Shown here in pieces: positions 53,673-64,000 of a stretch of 64,000 nt of DNA. A model generated the notes under the pieces. That model searched no databases. It was not told the DNA's origin and saw only the letters and a list, made by a program, of their open reading frames with translations. How positions within the stretch are numbered: position 1 is the first letter of the stretch; each line of letters begins with the position of its first letter. A program made the position numbers and the translations under genes. The stretch lies in assembly GCF_016907915.1 (NCBI RefSeq), contig NZ_JAFBCW010000005.1:1-64000 (forward strand), given 5' to 3'. The stretch comes from Desulforadius tongensis (GTDB taxonomy: Bacteria > Bacillota > Desulfotomaculia > Desulfotomaculales > Desulfohalotomaculaceae).

Positions 53673-54374
53673 ATGAAATTCGGAGTGGTTGTATTCCCCG
53701 GCTCAAACTGTGATGCGGATTGTTTTAATGCGGTGAAAGCTGTTTTAGACCAGCCGGTGGAATATATTTGGCACAAGTCCAACAGTGTTGAGGGTTTTGA
53801 CTGCATTATTTTGCCGGGGGGCTTTTCCTACGGTGACTACCTGCGCGCTGGGGCCATTGCCCGGTTTTCACCGGTGATGGAGGCGGTGATAGAGTTTGCT
53901 CACCGCGGCGGGTTGGTTATCGGTATCTGCAACGGCTTTCAGGTGCTGCTGGAGGCGGGTCTGCTGCCCGGTGCCATGAGGCGCAATGACAGCCTGCAGT
54001 TTATCTGTGATGACACTTACCTGAAAGTGGAAAATGCCGACACTGCCTTTACCGCATTATGGCAGCCGGGCCAGGTAATTAAAATTCCGGTGGCCCATGG
54101 TGACGGCAACTATTACTGCGATGAAAACACATTGAAAGAGCTGCAGCAGAACAATCAGGTGGTGTTTAGGTACTGCAGCCCCGCGGGTGAAGTTACTGCC
54201 CAGGCCAATCCCAACGGATCAATAGATAACATTGCCGGTGTTTGTAATAAACAGGGTAATGTGCTGGGGATGATGCCGCACCCGGAACGCTGTGCCGAGA
54301 AAATCCTTGGTAACGATGACGGGGCGATGCTGTTTAAATCCATCCTGGCAGCCTGGCAAAGGAGAGTGAAATAG
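53673..54374 (+). CDS. purQ: FGAM synthase glutaminase subunit PurQ
   Basis: Supplies ammonia from glutamine to PurL. Class I amidotransferase with [40 protein letters not shown], nucleophile Cys in [15 protein letters not shown] and the His-Glu pair in [11 protein letters not shown]. 233 residues. Its TAG directly precedes the purL ATG. Confidence 0.97.
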   Translation: MKFGVVVFPGSNCDADCFNAVKAVLDQPVEYIWHKSNSVEGFDCIILPGGFSYGDYLRAGAIARFSPVMEAVIEFAHRGGLVIGICNGFQVLLEAGLLPGAMRRNDSLQFICDDTYLKVENADTAFTALWQPGQVIKIPVAHGDGNYYCDENTLKELQQNNQVVFRYCSPAGEVTAQANPNGSIDNIAGVCNKQGNVLGMMPHPERCAEKILGNDDGAMLFKSILAAWQRRVK

Positions 54375-56624
54375 ATGGAGCCGCGCAATAACGAAGGTTT
54401 AAAACCGGGTATCTGGCGGGAAATGGGCTTAACGGATGCGGAATTTGAAAAAGTTAAAAATATTTTGGGCCGGGAACCCAATTACGTAGAGCTGGGTATA
54501 TTTGCGGTAATGTGGTCTGAACACTGCAGTTACAAAACTTCCCGGCCGGTGTTAAAGTTTTTTCCCACCAGGGGCGAGCACATTCTGCAGGGCCCCGGCG
54601 AGAATGCCGGTATTGTAGACATCGGCGACGGCCAGGCGGTGGTCTTTAAAATTGAAAGCCACAACCACCCCTCAGCCATTGAACCGTACCAGGGAGCGGC
54701 CACCGGGGTTGGCGGCATCCTGAGGGATGTGTTTACCATGGGGGCCCGCCCCATCGCACTGCTGGACTCGCTGCGCTTTGGCAGCCTGCAAAACCCGCGC
54801 ACCCGCTACCTTTTCGGCGGGGTGGTGTCCGGTATATCCGGTTACGGCAACTGCGTCGGTGTACCCACCGTGGGTGGTGAAGTGTACTTTGCACCCAGTT
54901 ATGAAGAAAATCCCCTGGTTAACGTAATGTGTGTAGGCCTGATAGACCATAAAGACATCAAAAAAGGAACGGCCTCCGGGATAGGTAACCCGGTAATGGT
55001 GGTGGGAGCCCGCACCGGCCGGGACGGCATCCACGGTGCCACCTTTGCCTCGGAAGAACTGTCTGAGGAATCGGCAGAAAAGCGCCCGGCGGTGCAGGTG
55101 GGTGACCCCTTTATGGAAAAACTGCTGCTGGAGGCCTGCCTGGAGGTAATTAAGAGCGGTTACGTTGTGGGTATTCAAGACATGGGGGCCGCCGGGTTAA
55201 CCAGTTCTTCCTGTGAAATGGCCAGCCGGGCCGGCACCGGTATAGAGATGGACCTTTCGCTGGTGCCCCGCCGGGAAGAGGGAATGACCCCCTATGAACT
55301 GATGCTCTCTGAATCCCAGGAACGGATGCTGGTGGTGGTTAAGAAGGGCACCGCTGAAAAAGTAAAAGAAATTTTTGCCCGGTGGGATTTAGAAGCGGTG
55401 GTGGTGGGCCGGGTAACGGGTGACGGTATGCTGCGCCTTACCGAGGGAGAACAGGTGGTGGCGGAAATTCCGGCCCAGGCCCTTACCGATGAAGCACCGG
55501 TTTATGAACGCCCCTACAGTGAACCGGAATACTTGAGTGCGGTACAGGAATTACCGGTGGCGAAGATTCCTCAACCGGTGGATTATGAGCGGGTATTAAT
55601 GGACCTCTTATCTTCGCCCAACATAGCCAGCAAAGAATGGGTTTACCGGCAGTACGACCATATGGTGGGCACCAATACCGTGGTGCGTCCCGGTTCCGAC
55701 GCCGCTGTGCTGCGGGTGAAAGGAACCAAAAAGGGTATTGCCCTTACCACAGACTGCAACGGCCGCTACTGTTACCTGGATCCTTATACGGGCGGCATGA
55801 TAGCGGTGGCAGAAGCGGCCCGCAACCTGGTGTGTGCCGGGGCCAAACCGCTGGCCGTTACCAACTGCTTAAATTTCGGCAACCCGGAGAAGCCGGCAGT
55901 AATGTGGCAGTTTCGCCGGGCTGTGGAGGGAATGAGTGAAGCCTGCCGCAGCTTAAACACCCCGGTTACCGGCGGCAATGTGAGTTTTTACAATGAAACC
56001 AGGGAGACTGCGGTGTACCCCACCCCCACCGTGGGAATGGTGGGCTTAATTGAAGACTTGGACTACCGCTGCACCCAGGACTTTAAGGACGAGGGCGACA
56101 TTATCATTATGGTGGGAGAAACCAGGATGGAGCTGGGCGGCAGTGAATACCTGCGCGTGGCCCACGGCTTAGAAGCCAAGGGCAGGCCTCCCAAGATGGA
56201 CTTGGAACTGGAGAAAAAGGTGCAGCAGGCGGTGCTGGAATCCATTAAAAGGGGTCTGGTAAAATCTGCCCACGACTGTTCCGAAGGCGGTTTGGCGGTG
56301 GCGCTGGCGGAAAGCTGTATTTCCGGCGGTATTGGTGCTGAAATTTACAGCGTAGAAAATATCCGGGGAGATGCCCTGCTCTTTGGCGAATCCCAGTCCC
56401 GCATTATTATCACCACCGCTGAAAACAATGTGGCTGAGTTAATCCGCTATCTTACAGTAATGGAGGTGCCCTTTACCCGCCTGGGAACGGTGGGAGGCAG
56501 GGAATTAAAAATTAACCTGCTGGATCCGGGCTGTGCTGCCGGGCGCCCGCGCGCCGTTATTAATCTTCCGGTATCAGAGATGGAGAAAAGATGGCGGGGG
56601 GCAATAGAATGCTTAATGAAGTAA
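54375..56624 (+). CDS. purL: FGAM synthase large subunit PurL
   Basis: Converts FGAR to FGAM. Small-type PurL (749 residues) that works with PurS and PurQ. Motifs [60 protein letters not shown], the second-half [10 protein letters not shown] and [18 protein letters not shown]. Start adjoins the purQ stop. Its 3' end overlaps the longest possible purF frame. Confidence 0.97.
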   Translation: MEPRNNEGLKPGIWREMGLTDAEFEKVKNILGREPNYVELGIFAVMWSEHCSYKTSRPVLKFFPTRGEHILQGPGENAGIVDIGDGQAVVFKIESHNHPSAIEPYQGAATGVGGILRDVFTMGARPIALLDSLRFGSLQNPRTRYLFGGVVSGISGYGNCVGVPTVGGEVYFAPSYEENPLVNVMCVGLIDHKDIKKGTASGIGNPVMVVGARTGRDGIHGATFASEELSEESAEKRPAVQVGDPFMEKLLLEACLEVIKSGYVVGIQDMGAAGLTSSSCEMASRAGTGIEMDLSLVPRREEGMTPYELMLSESQERMLVVVKKGTAEKVKEIFARWDLEAVVVGRVTGDGMLRLTEGEQVVAEIPAQALTDEAPVYERPYSEPEYLSAVQELPVAKIPQPVDYERVLMDLLSSPNIASKEWVYRQYDHMVGTNTVVRPGSDAAVLRVKGTKKGIALTTDCNGRYCYLDPYTGGMIAVAEAARNLVCAGAKPLAVTNCLNFGNPEKPAVMWQFRRAVEGMSEACRSLNTPVTGGNVSFYNETRETAVYPTPTVGMVGLIEDLDYRCTQDFKDEGDIIIMVGETRMELGGSEYLRVAHGLEAKGRPPKMDLELEKKVQQAVLESIKRGLVKSAHDCSEGGLAVALAESCISGGIGAEIYSVENIRGDALLFGESQSRIIITTAENNVAELIRYLTVMEVPFTRLGTVGGRELKINLLDPGCAAGRPRAVINLPVSEMEKRWRGAIECLMK

Positions 56625-58036
56625 GGAATTATTCGGCCTGGTGGCAGAGGGACAAAATGCGGGAGGAATGCGGCGTATTTGGCATTTACGCTCCCGGTAT
56701 GGATGTAGCCCAGCTGACCTATTTCGGGTTGTACGCGCTGCAGCACCGGGGACAGGAAAGTGCCGGCATTGCCGCTGCCAGCGGCAGCGGTATAAAACTG
56801 TATAAAAACATGGGCCTGGTGCCGGAGGTGTTTGGCAGCGGCGTTATAAAAACCCTTGCCGGACATGCCGCCATTGGGCATGTGCGTTATTCCACCACCG
56901 GTTCCAGTGAACTGGCCAACGCCCAGCCGCTGGTGTTTAGGCACAGTAAGGGAATGCTCAGCCTGGCCCACAACGGCAACCTTACCAATGTCAGTGCCTT
57001 AAGGGAGATGCTGTACAATAATGGGGCGATATTCCAGTCTACCACTGACAGTGAAGTAATTGTTAACCTTATCGCCCGCTACAGCCAGCAAAGCCTGGAA
57101 GCGGCCATCATGAAGGCGATGATCGACATTGAAGGAGCCTATTCCCTGGTTATATTAACGGCAGAAGCACTGTATGCTGTGCGGGACCCATACGGTTTTC
57201 GCCCGCTCTGTTTGGGACGCGTGGGCAGGGGATGGGTGGTGGCTTCGGAAAGCTGTGCCCTGGACACCATTGGGGCGGAGTTTATACGTGATGTAATGCC
57301 CGGGGAAATTGTGCGCCTGGACAAAGACGGTTTAACTTCACTGCAGACCATGGCCGCTTCCAAACCGGCCCACTGTATTTTTGAATACATTTATTTTGCC
57401 CGGCCGGACAGCACCATAGACGGTTTTCACGTCAATAAGGTGCGCCGGGAGATGGGCCGCCGGTTGGCCAGGGAGTACCAGGTGGAAGCGGATATAGTAA
57501 TTCCGGTGCCGGACAGCGGCACCGCGGCGGCCAGGGGGTATGCCCAGGAGGCGGGAATACCCTTTGAAGAGGGATTGATGAAAAACCGCTACATCGGCCG
57601 TACCTTTATCCAACCCACCCAGCAGATGCGGGATTTGGGAGTGCGCCTGAAGATCAACCCCATGCGTGAGGTGCTGGCCGGTAAACGGGTAATTATGGTG
57701 GACGACTCGCTGGTCCGGGGCACCACCAGTAGAAAAATAGTTAAAATGCTGCGGGACGCGGGGGTGGTGGAGGTGCACCTGTGCTTGAGTTCACCGCCGG
57801 TGGTGGCCGGCTGCCATTACGGCATTGACACCAGCGACAGAAAGGAACTGATTGCCGCTGCCAAGTCGGTGGAAGAGATACGCCAGGCGGTGGGGGCCGA
57901 CGGTTTGTATTACCTCAGCCAGGAGGGCCTGCTGGACATATTCGGTGAACGGGGTCAAAACTTCTGCTGTGCCTGTTTTGATAAGAAATACCCGGTACAG
58001 GTGCCAAAGGATGCGGGTAAGTTTAGTTTGGAATAG
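56609..58036 (+). CDS. purF: Amidophosphoribosyltransferase PurF
   Basis: First committed step: PRPP and glutamine to phosphoribosylamine. The mature N-terminal Cys lies in [11 protein letters not shown], so a propeptide is cut off; starts at 56591, 56609 and 56657 are in frame and give propeptides of different length. The PRPP loop is [18 protein letters not shown]. Cys residues in HCIFEYIYF and [11 protein letters not shown] mark the oxygen-sensitive 4Fe-4S type of B. subtilis. 476 residues from 56609. Feedback by purine nucleotides is expected from the family. Confidence 0.95.
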   Translation: MLNEVRNYSAWWQRDKMREECGVFGIYAPGMDVAQLTYFGLYALQHRGQESAGIAAASGSGIKLYKNMGLVPEVFGSGVIKTLAGHAAIGHVRYSTTGSSELANAQPLVFRHSKGMLSLAHNGNLTNVSALREMLYNNGAIFQSTTDSEVIVNLIARYSQQSLEAAIMKAMIDIEGAYSLVILTAEALYAVRDPYGFRPLCLGRVGRGWVVASESCALDTIGAEFIRDVMPGEIVRLDKDGLTSLQTMAASKPAHCIFEYIYFARPDSTIDGFHVNKVRREMGRRLAREYQVEADIVIPVPDSGTAAARGYAQEAGIPFEEGLMKNRYIGRTFIQPTQQMRDLGVRLKINPMREVLAGKRVIMVDDSLVRGTTSRKIVKMLRDAGVVEVHLCLSSPPVVAGCHYGIDTSDRKELIAAAKSVEEIRQAVGADGLYYLSQEGLLDIFGERGQNFCCACFDKKYPVQVPKDAGKFSLE

Positions 58037-58050
58037 ACCGGGAGGTTATT

Positions 58051-59097
58051 ATGGATAAACAAGACAAACAACCACTGACCTATGCCGGTGCCGGGGTGGA
58101 TATAGATGCCGGGAACAGGGCGGTGGAACTGATCAAAAAATCTGTGCAGAGCACCTACCGCCCCGGTGTGCTGGGGGGTATCGGCGGTTTCGGCGGCCTG
58201 TTCGCACCGGACATGACCAAGTACAAAGAACCGGTGCTGGTATCCGGCACCGACGGGGTGGGTACCAAGCTGAGGGTGGCTCAAATGATGAACAAGCACG
58301 ACACCATTGGCATTGATGCGGTGGCCATGTGTGTTAACGATATACTGGTGCAGGGTGCCGAACCCCTCTTTTACCTGGACTACCTGGCGCTGGGCAAACT
58401 GGTGCCGGAGCTGGTGGCCGAAATTGTAGCCGGTATTGCCGAGGGATGCCGCCGGTCCGGCTGTGCCTTAATTGGCGGAGAAACGGCAGAAATGCCCGGT
58501 TTTTACCGCCCCAATGAGTATGACATTGCCGGCTTTGTGGTTGGTGTGGTTGAAAAATCAAAGATTATAGACGGTACAAAGATTGCCCGGGGGGATGTGC
58601 TGGTGGGGCTGCCATCTTCAGGGCTGCACTCCAACGGTTATTCGCTGGTACGGAAAGCGCTGTTTGAAGCGGCCGGTTATGATATAGACACCCGGCTGCC
58701 GGAGCTGGACTGCACAGTGGGGGAAGAACTGTTAAAACCAACCCGCATTTACGTGCCGGCGGTACGGCCGCTGCTGGAGAAGTTCCACCTGAAGGGGATG
58801 GCTCACATCACCGGCGGGGGAATTACGGAAAACCTGCCCCGGGTGCTTAAGCAGGGCCAAATGGCGGTGGTGGACTGCAGTGCCTGGGAAGTGCCGGCGG
58901 TGTTCCGGGTAATTAAAGAAATTGGTCATCTATCTGAGGAAGAAATGCTGCGCACCTTCAACATGGGCATCGGCATGGTGCTGGTGGTATCACCCCAGGA
59001 GGTGGATGCGGTGTTAGCGGATTTGAAAGAACGGGGCGAGAAGGCTTGCATTATTGGGGAAGTTACCGCGGGCGAGAAGGCGGTGCGGTATAAATAA
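58051..59097 (+). CDS. purM: AIR synthase PurM
   Basis: Closes the imidazole ring: FGAM to AIR. Motifs [60 protein letters not shown], and [16 protein letters not shown]. 348 residues. GGGAGG before ATG, 14 bases after purF. Confidence 0.97.
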   Translation: MDKQDKQPLTYAGAGVDIDAGNRAVELIKKSVQSTYRPGVLGGIGGFGGLFAPDMTKYKEPVLVSGTDGVGTKLRVAQMMNKHDTIGIDAVAMCVNDILVQGAEPLFYLDYLALGKLVPELVAEIVAGIAEGCRRSGCALIGGETAEMPGFYRPNEYDIAGFVVGVVEKSKIIDGTKIARGDVLVGLPSSGLHSNGYSLVRKALFEAAGYDIDTRLPELDCTVGEELLKPTRIYVPAVRPLLEKFHLKGMAHITGGGITENLPRVLKQGQMAVVDCSAWEVPAVFRVIKEIGHLSEEEMLRTFNMGIGMVLVVSPQEVDAVLADLKERGEKACIIGEVTAGEKAVRYK

Positions 59098-59116
59098 AAT
59101 ATGGGGAAGTGAAACT

Positions 59117-59740
59117 ATGGCACCGGTTTCCCTGGGTGTACTGGCCTCCGGGCGGGGTTCTAATTTACAATCTATCATTGATGCCTGCCGGCGGGGCGAT
59201 ATCAAGGCAGAGGTTAAGGTAGTAATTAGTGACCGGCAGGATGCTTATGCCCTGAAGCGGGCGGAAAAACACGGCATTGACGCCTACTATATAAATATTA
59301 AAGACTACCAGGATAAGGCAGCTTACGAAACAAAGATAGTGGAACTGCTCAGGCGGTATAACGTGCAGCTGGTGTGCCTGGCAGGATACATGCGTTTGGT
59401 GGGGCCTACGGTACTAAATGCTTTTCCCTGGCGGATTATGAATATCCACCCTTCGCTGCTGCCCTCTTTTCCCGGCCTGCACGCTCAAAAGCAGGCGCTG
59501 GACTGCGGGGTAAAAGTATCCGGCTGCACCGTTCATTTTGTGGACGAAGGGATGGATAGCGGGCCCATTATATTACAGGCCTGTGTGCCGGTATATGATG
59601 ATGATACCGAAGACAGCCTGGCAGAACGGATTTTGGAACAGGAGCACAAAATTTATCCCCGAGCTGTTGGGCTGTTTGCGGAAGGTAAGTTAATTGTGCG
59701 GGGGAAAAAAGTATTTATAAGGGAGGCTGGCAATGATTAA
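59117..59740 (+). CDS. purN: GAR transformylase PurN
   Basis: Transfers formyl from 10-formyl-tetrahydrofolate to [63 protein letters not shown] with catalytic Asn-His, and the Asp in [14 protein letters not shown]. The frame is open from 59054, but ATG 59117 after GGGGAAG gives the family start. 207 residues. Overlaps purH by 8 bases. Confidence 0.97.
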   Translation: MAPVSLGVLASGRGSNLQSIIDACRRGDIKAEVKVVISDRQDAYALKRAEKHGIDAYYINIKDYQDKAAYETKIVELLRRYNVQLVCLAGYMRLVGPTVLNAFPWRIMNIHPSLLPSFPGLHAQKQALDCGVKVSGCTVHFVDEGMDSGPIILQACVPVYDDDTEDSLAERILEQEHKIYPRAVGLFAEGKLIVRGKKVFIREAGND

Positions 59741-61265
59741 GCGGGCACTGATTAGTGTATCCAACAAGGATGGTTTGGTAGAATTTGGGCGCGGCCTGGC
59801 CCAGTTGGGGGTGGAAATTGTTTCCACCGGGGGTACTGCCAGGACACTGAAAGAGGCGGGAGTACCGGTGACCTATATATCCCATGTGACCGGTTTCCCG
59901 GAGATTTTAGACGGCAGGGTGAAAACGCTGCACCCCAAGGTACACGGCGGCATACTGGCCATGCGTACCGAAGAACATTTAAAACAGCTGAAAGAACTGG
60001 ACATCACCCCCATAGATTTGGTGGTGGTAAATCTGTATCCCTTTAGGGAAACGGTGGCCAAGCCCGGTGTAACTTTGGCCGAAGCCATTGAAAATATCGA
60101 CATCGGCGGTCCCACCATGGTACGGGCGGCAGCTAAAAACTACCAGAATGTACTGGTAGTGGTGAATCCCCGGCGTTACCGTGAAGTGCTGGAGGCGCTG
60201 CAGAAGAATGCCGTTTCCGCTGAGCTGCGGCTGGCACTGGCCAGGGAAGCCTTTGCCCACACCGCCGCCTATGACAGTGCCATTTCCAGCTATCTTACCG
60301 GGGTGGCCGGAGAAACCTTCCCGGTGGAACTAAGTGTAACTGCCCAATTGGTTCAAACCCTGCGCTACGGTGAGAACCCGCACCAAAAGGCGGCCTTTTA
60401 CCGTCACCGGTCAGTACAGGGGGCTTGTATAGCCAATGCGGAACAGCTGCACGGTAAGGAACTTTCATACAATAACATCCTGGATGCCAACGCGGCCCTG
60501 GAACTGGCCAGGGAATTTTCTGAGCCCACAGCGGCCATCATCAAGCACAACAATCCCTGCGGCTGTGCCAGCGCCGGTGAACTGGCAGCGGCCTATGAAA
60601 GGGCACTGGAAGGTGACCCGGTATCTGCCTTTGGCGGCATAGTGGCCTGCAATCGCCCGGTGGACGGGGCCACTGCGAAAAAAATGAGCGAAATTTTCCT
60701 GGAGGCAGTTATAGCTCCGGACTTTACCGGGGAAGCCCTGGAGGTGCTGACTAAAAAACCCAACCTGCGGCTTTTAAAGACAGGGGACCTGACCATCCAG
60801 ACCAACGACACCATGGAAATACGCAAGGTAAACGGCGGCCTGCTGCTGCAGCAAACCGACCGTCAGCTGCTGGACCCGGAACAATTAAAAGTGGTAACGG
60901 AAAAGCAGCCCACCGGGCAGGAACTGGAGGAATTGATCTTTGCCATGACCATTGTAAAACATGTGAAATCAAATGCCATCGTGGTAACCAGGGACAAGCA
61001 GTTGATTGGTGTAGGTGCCGGTCAAATGAACCGGGTGGGATCAGCCAACATTGCCTTAAACCAGGCCGGGGAGAAAGCCAGGGGTGCAGTGCTGGCATCG
61101 GACGCTTTCTTCCCCTTCCGGGATACGGTGGATGCCGCGGCTAAGGCCGGTATTAAGTCTATTATTCAACCGGGCGGCTCCAAGCGGGACAGCGAGTCAA
61201 TAGAAGCGTGCAACGAGCACGGTTTATCCATGGTATTTACCGGAATGAGGCACTTTAAGCATTAA
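59733..61265 (+). CDS. purH: Bifunctional AICAR transformylase / IMP cyclohydrolase PurH
   Basis: Last two steps to IMP. N-terminal cyclohydrolase (MGS-like) with [53 protein letters not shown]-terminal transformylase with [29 protein letters not shown] (catalytic Lys-His) and [20 protein letters not shown]. 510 residues. GGGAGG before ATG, overlapping purN. Confidence 0.98.
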   Translation: MIKRALISVSNKDGLVEFGRGLAQLGVEIVSTGGTARTLKEAGVPVTYISHVTGFPEILDGRVKTLHPKVHGGILAMRTEEHLKQLKELDITPIDLVVVNLYPFRETVAKPGVTLAEAIENIDIGGPTMVRAAAKNYQNVLVVVNPRRYREVLEALQKNAVSAELRLALAREAFAHTAAYDSAISSYLTGVAGETFPVELSVTAQLVQTLRYGENPHQKAAFYRHRSVQGACIANAEQLHGKELSYNNILDANAALELAREFSEPTAAIIKHNNPCGCASAGELAAAYERALEGDPVSAFGGIVACNRPVDGATAKKMSEIFLEAVIAPDFTGEALEVLTKKPNLRLLKTGDLTIQTNDTMEIRKVNGGLLLQQTDRQLLDPEQLKVVTEKQPTGQELEELIFAMTIVKHVKSNAIVVTRDKQLIGVGAGQMNRVGSANIALNQAGEKARGAVLASDAFFPFRDTVDAAAKAGIKSIIQPGGSKRDSESIEACNEHGLSMVFTGMRHFKH

Positions 61266-61336
61266 TCACCTTAAATAATGTCCAAAGGCTCGCCAACCGG
61301 GCTGTAAATTAAAACTATACGGAGGTTTTTCGATTA

Positions 61337-62602
61337 ATGAAGGTTCTTGTGGTGGGGGGCGGCGGCCGTGAACACGCGCTGGTTTGGAAAATAGCTCAAA
61401 GCCCCAAAGTGGATAAAATATACTGTGCCCCGGGCAATGCCGGTATCGCTCAACTGGCTGCCTGTGTAGATATTAAGGCCGGTGATGTGGATGCCCTGCT
61501 TAAATTTGCGGTCAAAGAAAATATCCACCTGACGGTGGTGGGGCCCGAGGCACCGCTCATTGAAGGAATAGTTGACAAATTCAACCGGGCCGGGCTGCGC
61601 ATTTTCGGGCCCGGCAGAGATGCCGCCCAGCTGGAGGGCAGTAAGGCGCTGGCCAAACATTTCATGGCTGAGTACGGCATTCCCACCGCCAGGTATGCTG
61701 CTTTTCACGACGCCAAAGAAGCCATGGACCATGTGCGGGAAAAGAACTGTCCCCTGGTGGTTAAAGCATCCGGCCTGGCCGCCGGCAAGGGGGTTATTGT
61801 TTGTGAATACGTGGCGGACGCCCTGGATGCTGTAAGAAGGGTGATGGTGGATAAGGAATTTGGTGCAGCGGGAACGCAGGTGGTCATTGAAGAACGGCTG
61901 GAAGGGGAAGAAGTAAGCGTACTGGCCTTTACCGACGGGAAGACCATTGTACCCATGGTGCCATCCCAGGACCACAAGCGGGTATTTGACAACGACCGGG
62001 GTCCAAACACCGGCGGCATGGGAGCATATGCACCGGCACCGCTGTACACGCCGGAACTGCATCAAAGGGTGGTAAAGGAAATATTGGAGCCCACCATTAA
62101 AGGAATGGCCGAACAGGGTTGGTCCTATAAAGGGGTAATTTACGCCGGGCTGATGGTAACTAAAGACGGTCCTAAAGTGCTGGAATATAACGTGCGCTTT
62201 GGTGACCCGGAAACCCAACCGGTGCTGTCACTGCTGGACACCGACCTGGTGGAGATAATGGAGGCGGTGATAGATGAGCGCCTGGATCAAATAGAAGTGA
62301 AGTGGAAAAAGGGTGCATCCGTCTGTGTGGTAATGTCTGCTCCGGGCTATCCCGGCAGTTACCCCAAGGGCGATGTTATTACCGGGTTGGATAAAGTACC
62401 CCGGGAGGTGGTGGTATTCCACGCCGGCACCGCTGTGAAAGAGGGAGAAATTGTCACCAGCGGCGGCCGGGTGCTGGGAGTAACCGCAGTGGGTAGTGAC
62501 ATCAGCGATGCTGTAGAGAAAGCCTATCATGGGGTGGAGCAGATAAACTTCAACGGTGCCCATTACCGGAAGGACATTGGAGCAAAGGCGATAAAGAGCT
62601 AG
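61337..62602 (+). CDS. purD: GAR synthetase PurD
   Basis: Joins phosphoribosylamine and glycine with ATP. ATP-grasp: KVLVVGGGGREHALVWKIAQ, GPEAPLIEGIVDKFNRAGL, LVVKASGLAAGKGVIVCEYV, VPSQDHKRVFDNDRGPNTGG and GLMVTKDGPKVLEYNVRFGD. 421 residues. CGGAGG 11 bases before ATG. Last gene of the purine operon. Confidence 0.98.
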   Translation: MKVLVVGGGGREHALVWKIAQSPKVDKIYCAPGNAGIAQLAACVDIKAGDVDALLKFAVKENIHLTVVGPEAPLIEGIVDKFNRAGLRIFGPGRDAAQLEGSKALAKHFMAEYGIPTARYAAFHDAKEAMDHVREKNCPLVVKASGLAAGKGVIVCEYVADALDAVRRVMVDKEFGAAGTQVVIEERLEGEEVSVLAFTDGKTIVPMVPSQDHKRVFDNDRGPNTGGMGAYAPAPLYTPELHQRVVKEILEPTIKGMAEQGWSYKGVIYAGLMVTKDGPKVLEYNVRFGDPETQPVLSLLDTDLVEIMEAVIDERLDQIEVKWKKGASVCVVMSAPGYPGSYPKGDVITGLDKVPREVVVFHAGTAVKEGEIVTSGGRVLGVTAVGSDISDAVEKAYHGVEQINFNGAHYRKDIGAKAIKS

Positions 62603-62630
62603 CTGTACGGGTTAAAAATTAGGCCATAAT

Positions 62631-62675
62631 AAAACCGGTCAACCACTGATGTGGAGCGGCCGGTTTTTCTTTCTT
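62631..62675 (+). terminator. Intrinsic terminator of the purine operon
   Basis: AAAACCGG pairs with CCGGTTTT, with inner CCAC/GTGG pairing, then TTCTTTCTTTTTTT. Confidence 0.88.
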
Positions 62676-62753
62676 TTTTTAACGCATTAAAGGATTTATA
62701 ATCGTCAGCGTCGAATTGCGGGAATAATATCACCAAATGGGAGGGATACGTTT

Positions 62754-63095
62754 ATGAATCAATACGAGGGTAAACTAAAGGATCCGTTGAATGACCGGTT
62801 GTTTGAAGCGGTTCTTACCCTAGAAACAATAGATGATTGCTATCGTTTCTTTGAAGATATTTGCACCGTAGCTGAACTGCGGGCGTTGGCCCAGCGATTG
62901 GAGGTGGCCAAAATGCTGCAGGCTAACCGTACTTACAGTGAAATAGCGGAAAAAACAGGAGCCAGCACAGCCACCATCAGCCGGGTGAAGCGCTGTTTAA
63001 ATTACGGTGCCGATGGCTATAAAACGGTGCTGGAGCGTTTGGCTAAGAAAGAAAAGGGATTGGAAAAACCATTGGATGAACAAGGGAGAGATTAA
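62754..63095 (+). CDS. YerC/YecD-family TrpR-related regulator
   Basis: A 113-residue protein of the TrpR/YerC-YecD group. The helical core ELRALAQRLEVAKMLQANRT and helix-turn-helix YSEIAEKTGASTATISRVKR are clear, as in the Trp repressor fold. GGGAGGG before ATG. It is one base from hisZ, so it is probably co-transcribed with, and may regulate, histidine biosynthesis; the ligand and operator are unknown. Confidence 0.9.
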   Translation: MNQYEGKLKDPLNDRLFEAVLTLETIDDCYRFFEDICTVAELRALAQRLEVAKMLQANRTYSEIAEKTGASTATISRVKRCLNYGADGYKTVLERLAKKEKGLEKPLDEQGRD

Positions 63096-63096
63096 T

Positions 63097-64000
63097 ATGG
63101 TATCACCGAGATTCGGGCGTTTACCCGAAGGAGTAAGAGACCTGCTGCCTGCCGAAGCCAGGCGCAAGCGGCAGCTGGAACAGGGTTTTGCAGAACTGGC
63201 GGAGAACTGGGGCTACCAGGAAGTGGCCACTCCCACCTTTGAATACTTTGAAAACTTATGCTCGGGAGAAGATGACGATGATAAGCTGTATAAATTTTTA
63301 GATCGTAAAGGTCATTTAATGGCCCTGCGGCCGGACCTCACCAGGCCCATTGCCAGGCTGGTGGCCACCAGGATGCGTCATGCCCCCCTGCCCCTGCGTT
63401 TGTACTATTTATCCCACGCCTTTAACTATGAAGAACCGCTGGTGAGGCGGCAGAGGGAGTTTTACCAGGCGGGGGTGGAAATACTGGGTGCCGCCGGCCC
63501 GGCGGCGGATGCCGAAGCGGTGGCGCTGGCGGTGGAAGCACTGCAGACCTGCGGGCTGAAGGACTTTCGCTTCAGTTTAGGCAACGTGGGCATATTCCAC
63601 AGTTTAATGGAAGAATTAAACCTTCCGCCGGAGCAGGTGCAGGCCATTAAAAAGGCGGTGGAAAACAAAGATTTTGTACGATTGGGTGAACACCTGGCTG
63701 CCGGGGATATTGCGGTGGAAAAACAGCAGCGGGTGGCCCGGTTGTTATCACTGCGCGGCGGCCCCGGGGTACTGGCCCAGGCGGAGGAAATACTGGACAG
63801 TGAAGAGGCGCTGAAAGCCCTGGATAACTTAAAGCAGGTGTACCAAACCCTGGAAAGTTACGGGCTGCAGCAGCATGTGACGCTGGATTTGGGTTTGCTG
63901 CTGGGGTTGGATTATTACACCGGGGTGATTTTTGAAGGTTACACTTTATCCCTGGGCTTCCCGGTCTGCGGCGGCGGGCGGTACGACCGCCTGGTGGGGC
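63097..64000 (+). CDS. hisZ: ATP phosphoribosyltransferase regulatory subunit HisZ (partial, runs off the window)
   Basis: HisRS-like protein that with short HisG forms the first enzyme of histidine synthesis. Class II synthetase motif 2 region MALRPDLTRPIARLVATRMR, QREFYQAGVEILGA, and the GLDYYTGVIFEGYT and GGGRYDRLVG motifs near the window end. ATG 63097 follows AAGGGAGAG. No HisRS anticodon domain is visible, but the end is missing, so HisS cannot be fully excluded; the neighbour and N-terminus PRFGRLPEGVRDLLPAEARR favour HisZ. Confidence 0.88.
   Translation, partial: MVSPRFGRLPEGVRDLLPAEARRKRQLEQGFAELAENWGYQEVATPTFEYFENLCSGEDDDDKLYKFLDRKGHLMALRPDLTRPIARLVATRMRHAPLPLRLYYLSHAFNYEEPLVRRQREFYQAGVEILGAAGPAADAEAVALAVEALQTCGLKDFRFSLGNVGIFHSLMEELNLPPEQVQAIKKAVENKDFVRLGEHLAAGDIAVEKQQRVARLLSLRGGPGVLAQAEEILDSEEALKALDNLKQVYQTLESYGLQQHVTLDLGLLLGLDYYTGVIFEGYTLSLGFPVCGGGRYDRLVG

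Overview
The window looks like the chromosome of a Gram-positive, spore-former-type anaerobe of the Clostridia, most like Desulfotomaculum and relatives in the Peptococcaceae. Reasons: a long single-locus flagellar regulon with FliY, CheC, CheD and FlhF/FlhG, CsrA next to flagellin, small-type PurL with separate PurS and PurQ, a B. subtilis-type PurF, and many TTG/GTG starts behind strong GGAGG sites. The genus is an inference from gene content; I could not search a database.

Region 1 (1-8979) is an accessory patchwork around csrA and the flagellin gene. It holds the 3' end of a group II intron, three copies (one a fragment) of a YitT-type membrane protein gene, an orphan cas6, an IS21 istB remnant, an XRE regulator, and a remnant of a JetD-like (DUF2399) anti-plasmid defence protein. 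A 0.97-kb block (cas6 tail, terminator, yitT) occurs twice at a spacing of exactly 5,900 bases. Seven short repeats, all in one orientation, with a GTGCCAGGCAC quasi-palindrome, sit at the junctions and supply the stop codons of cas6 and of the JetD chimera.

Region 2 (8980-40748) is the flagellar and chemotaxis supercluster: filament cap and chaperones (fliD, fliS, fliT-like, flaG), a cNMP-binding protein, a DegT-family protein lacking the catalytic lysine, then flgBC-fliEFGHIJK-flgD-flgE-fliL-fliN-fliOPQR-flhBA-flhF-flhG-PilZ-fliA-flgF-flgG-cheD-cheR-cheC-cheY-fliM-fliY. No cheA, cheW, cheB, motAB, flgKL, flgM or fliW is present. flhG has no usable in-frame start codon and lies behind a run of ten A residues.

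Region 3 (40788-48770) holds a DUF1015 protein, a MazG-like pyrophosphohydrolase, an exported protein, an AT-rich ECF sigma/membrane regulator pair, IS256 and IS3 transposase remnants, hpt-guaA, and a toxin-antitoxin pair whose toxin is frameshifted.

Region 4 (48806-62672) is the de novo purine operon behind a tandem guanine aptamer and ykkC-type (PRPP-type) aptamer ending in one intrinsic terminator: permease-purE-purB-purC-purS-purQ-purL-purF-purM-purN-purH-purD, with no purK. The window ends with a YerC/TrpR-like regulator and the start of hisZ, probably the first gene of a histidine operon.
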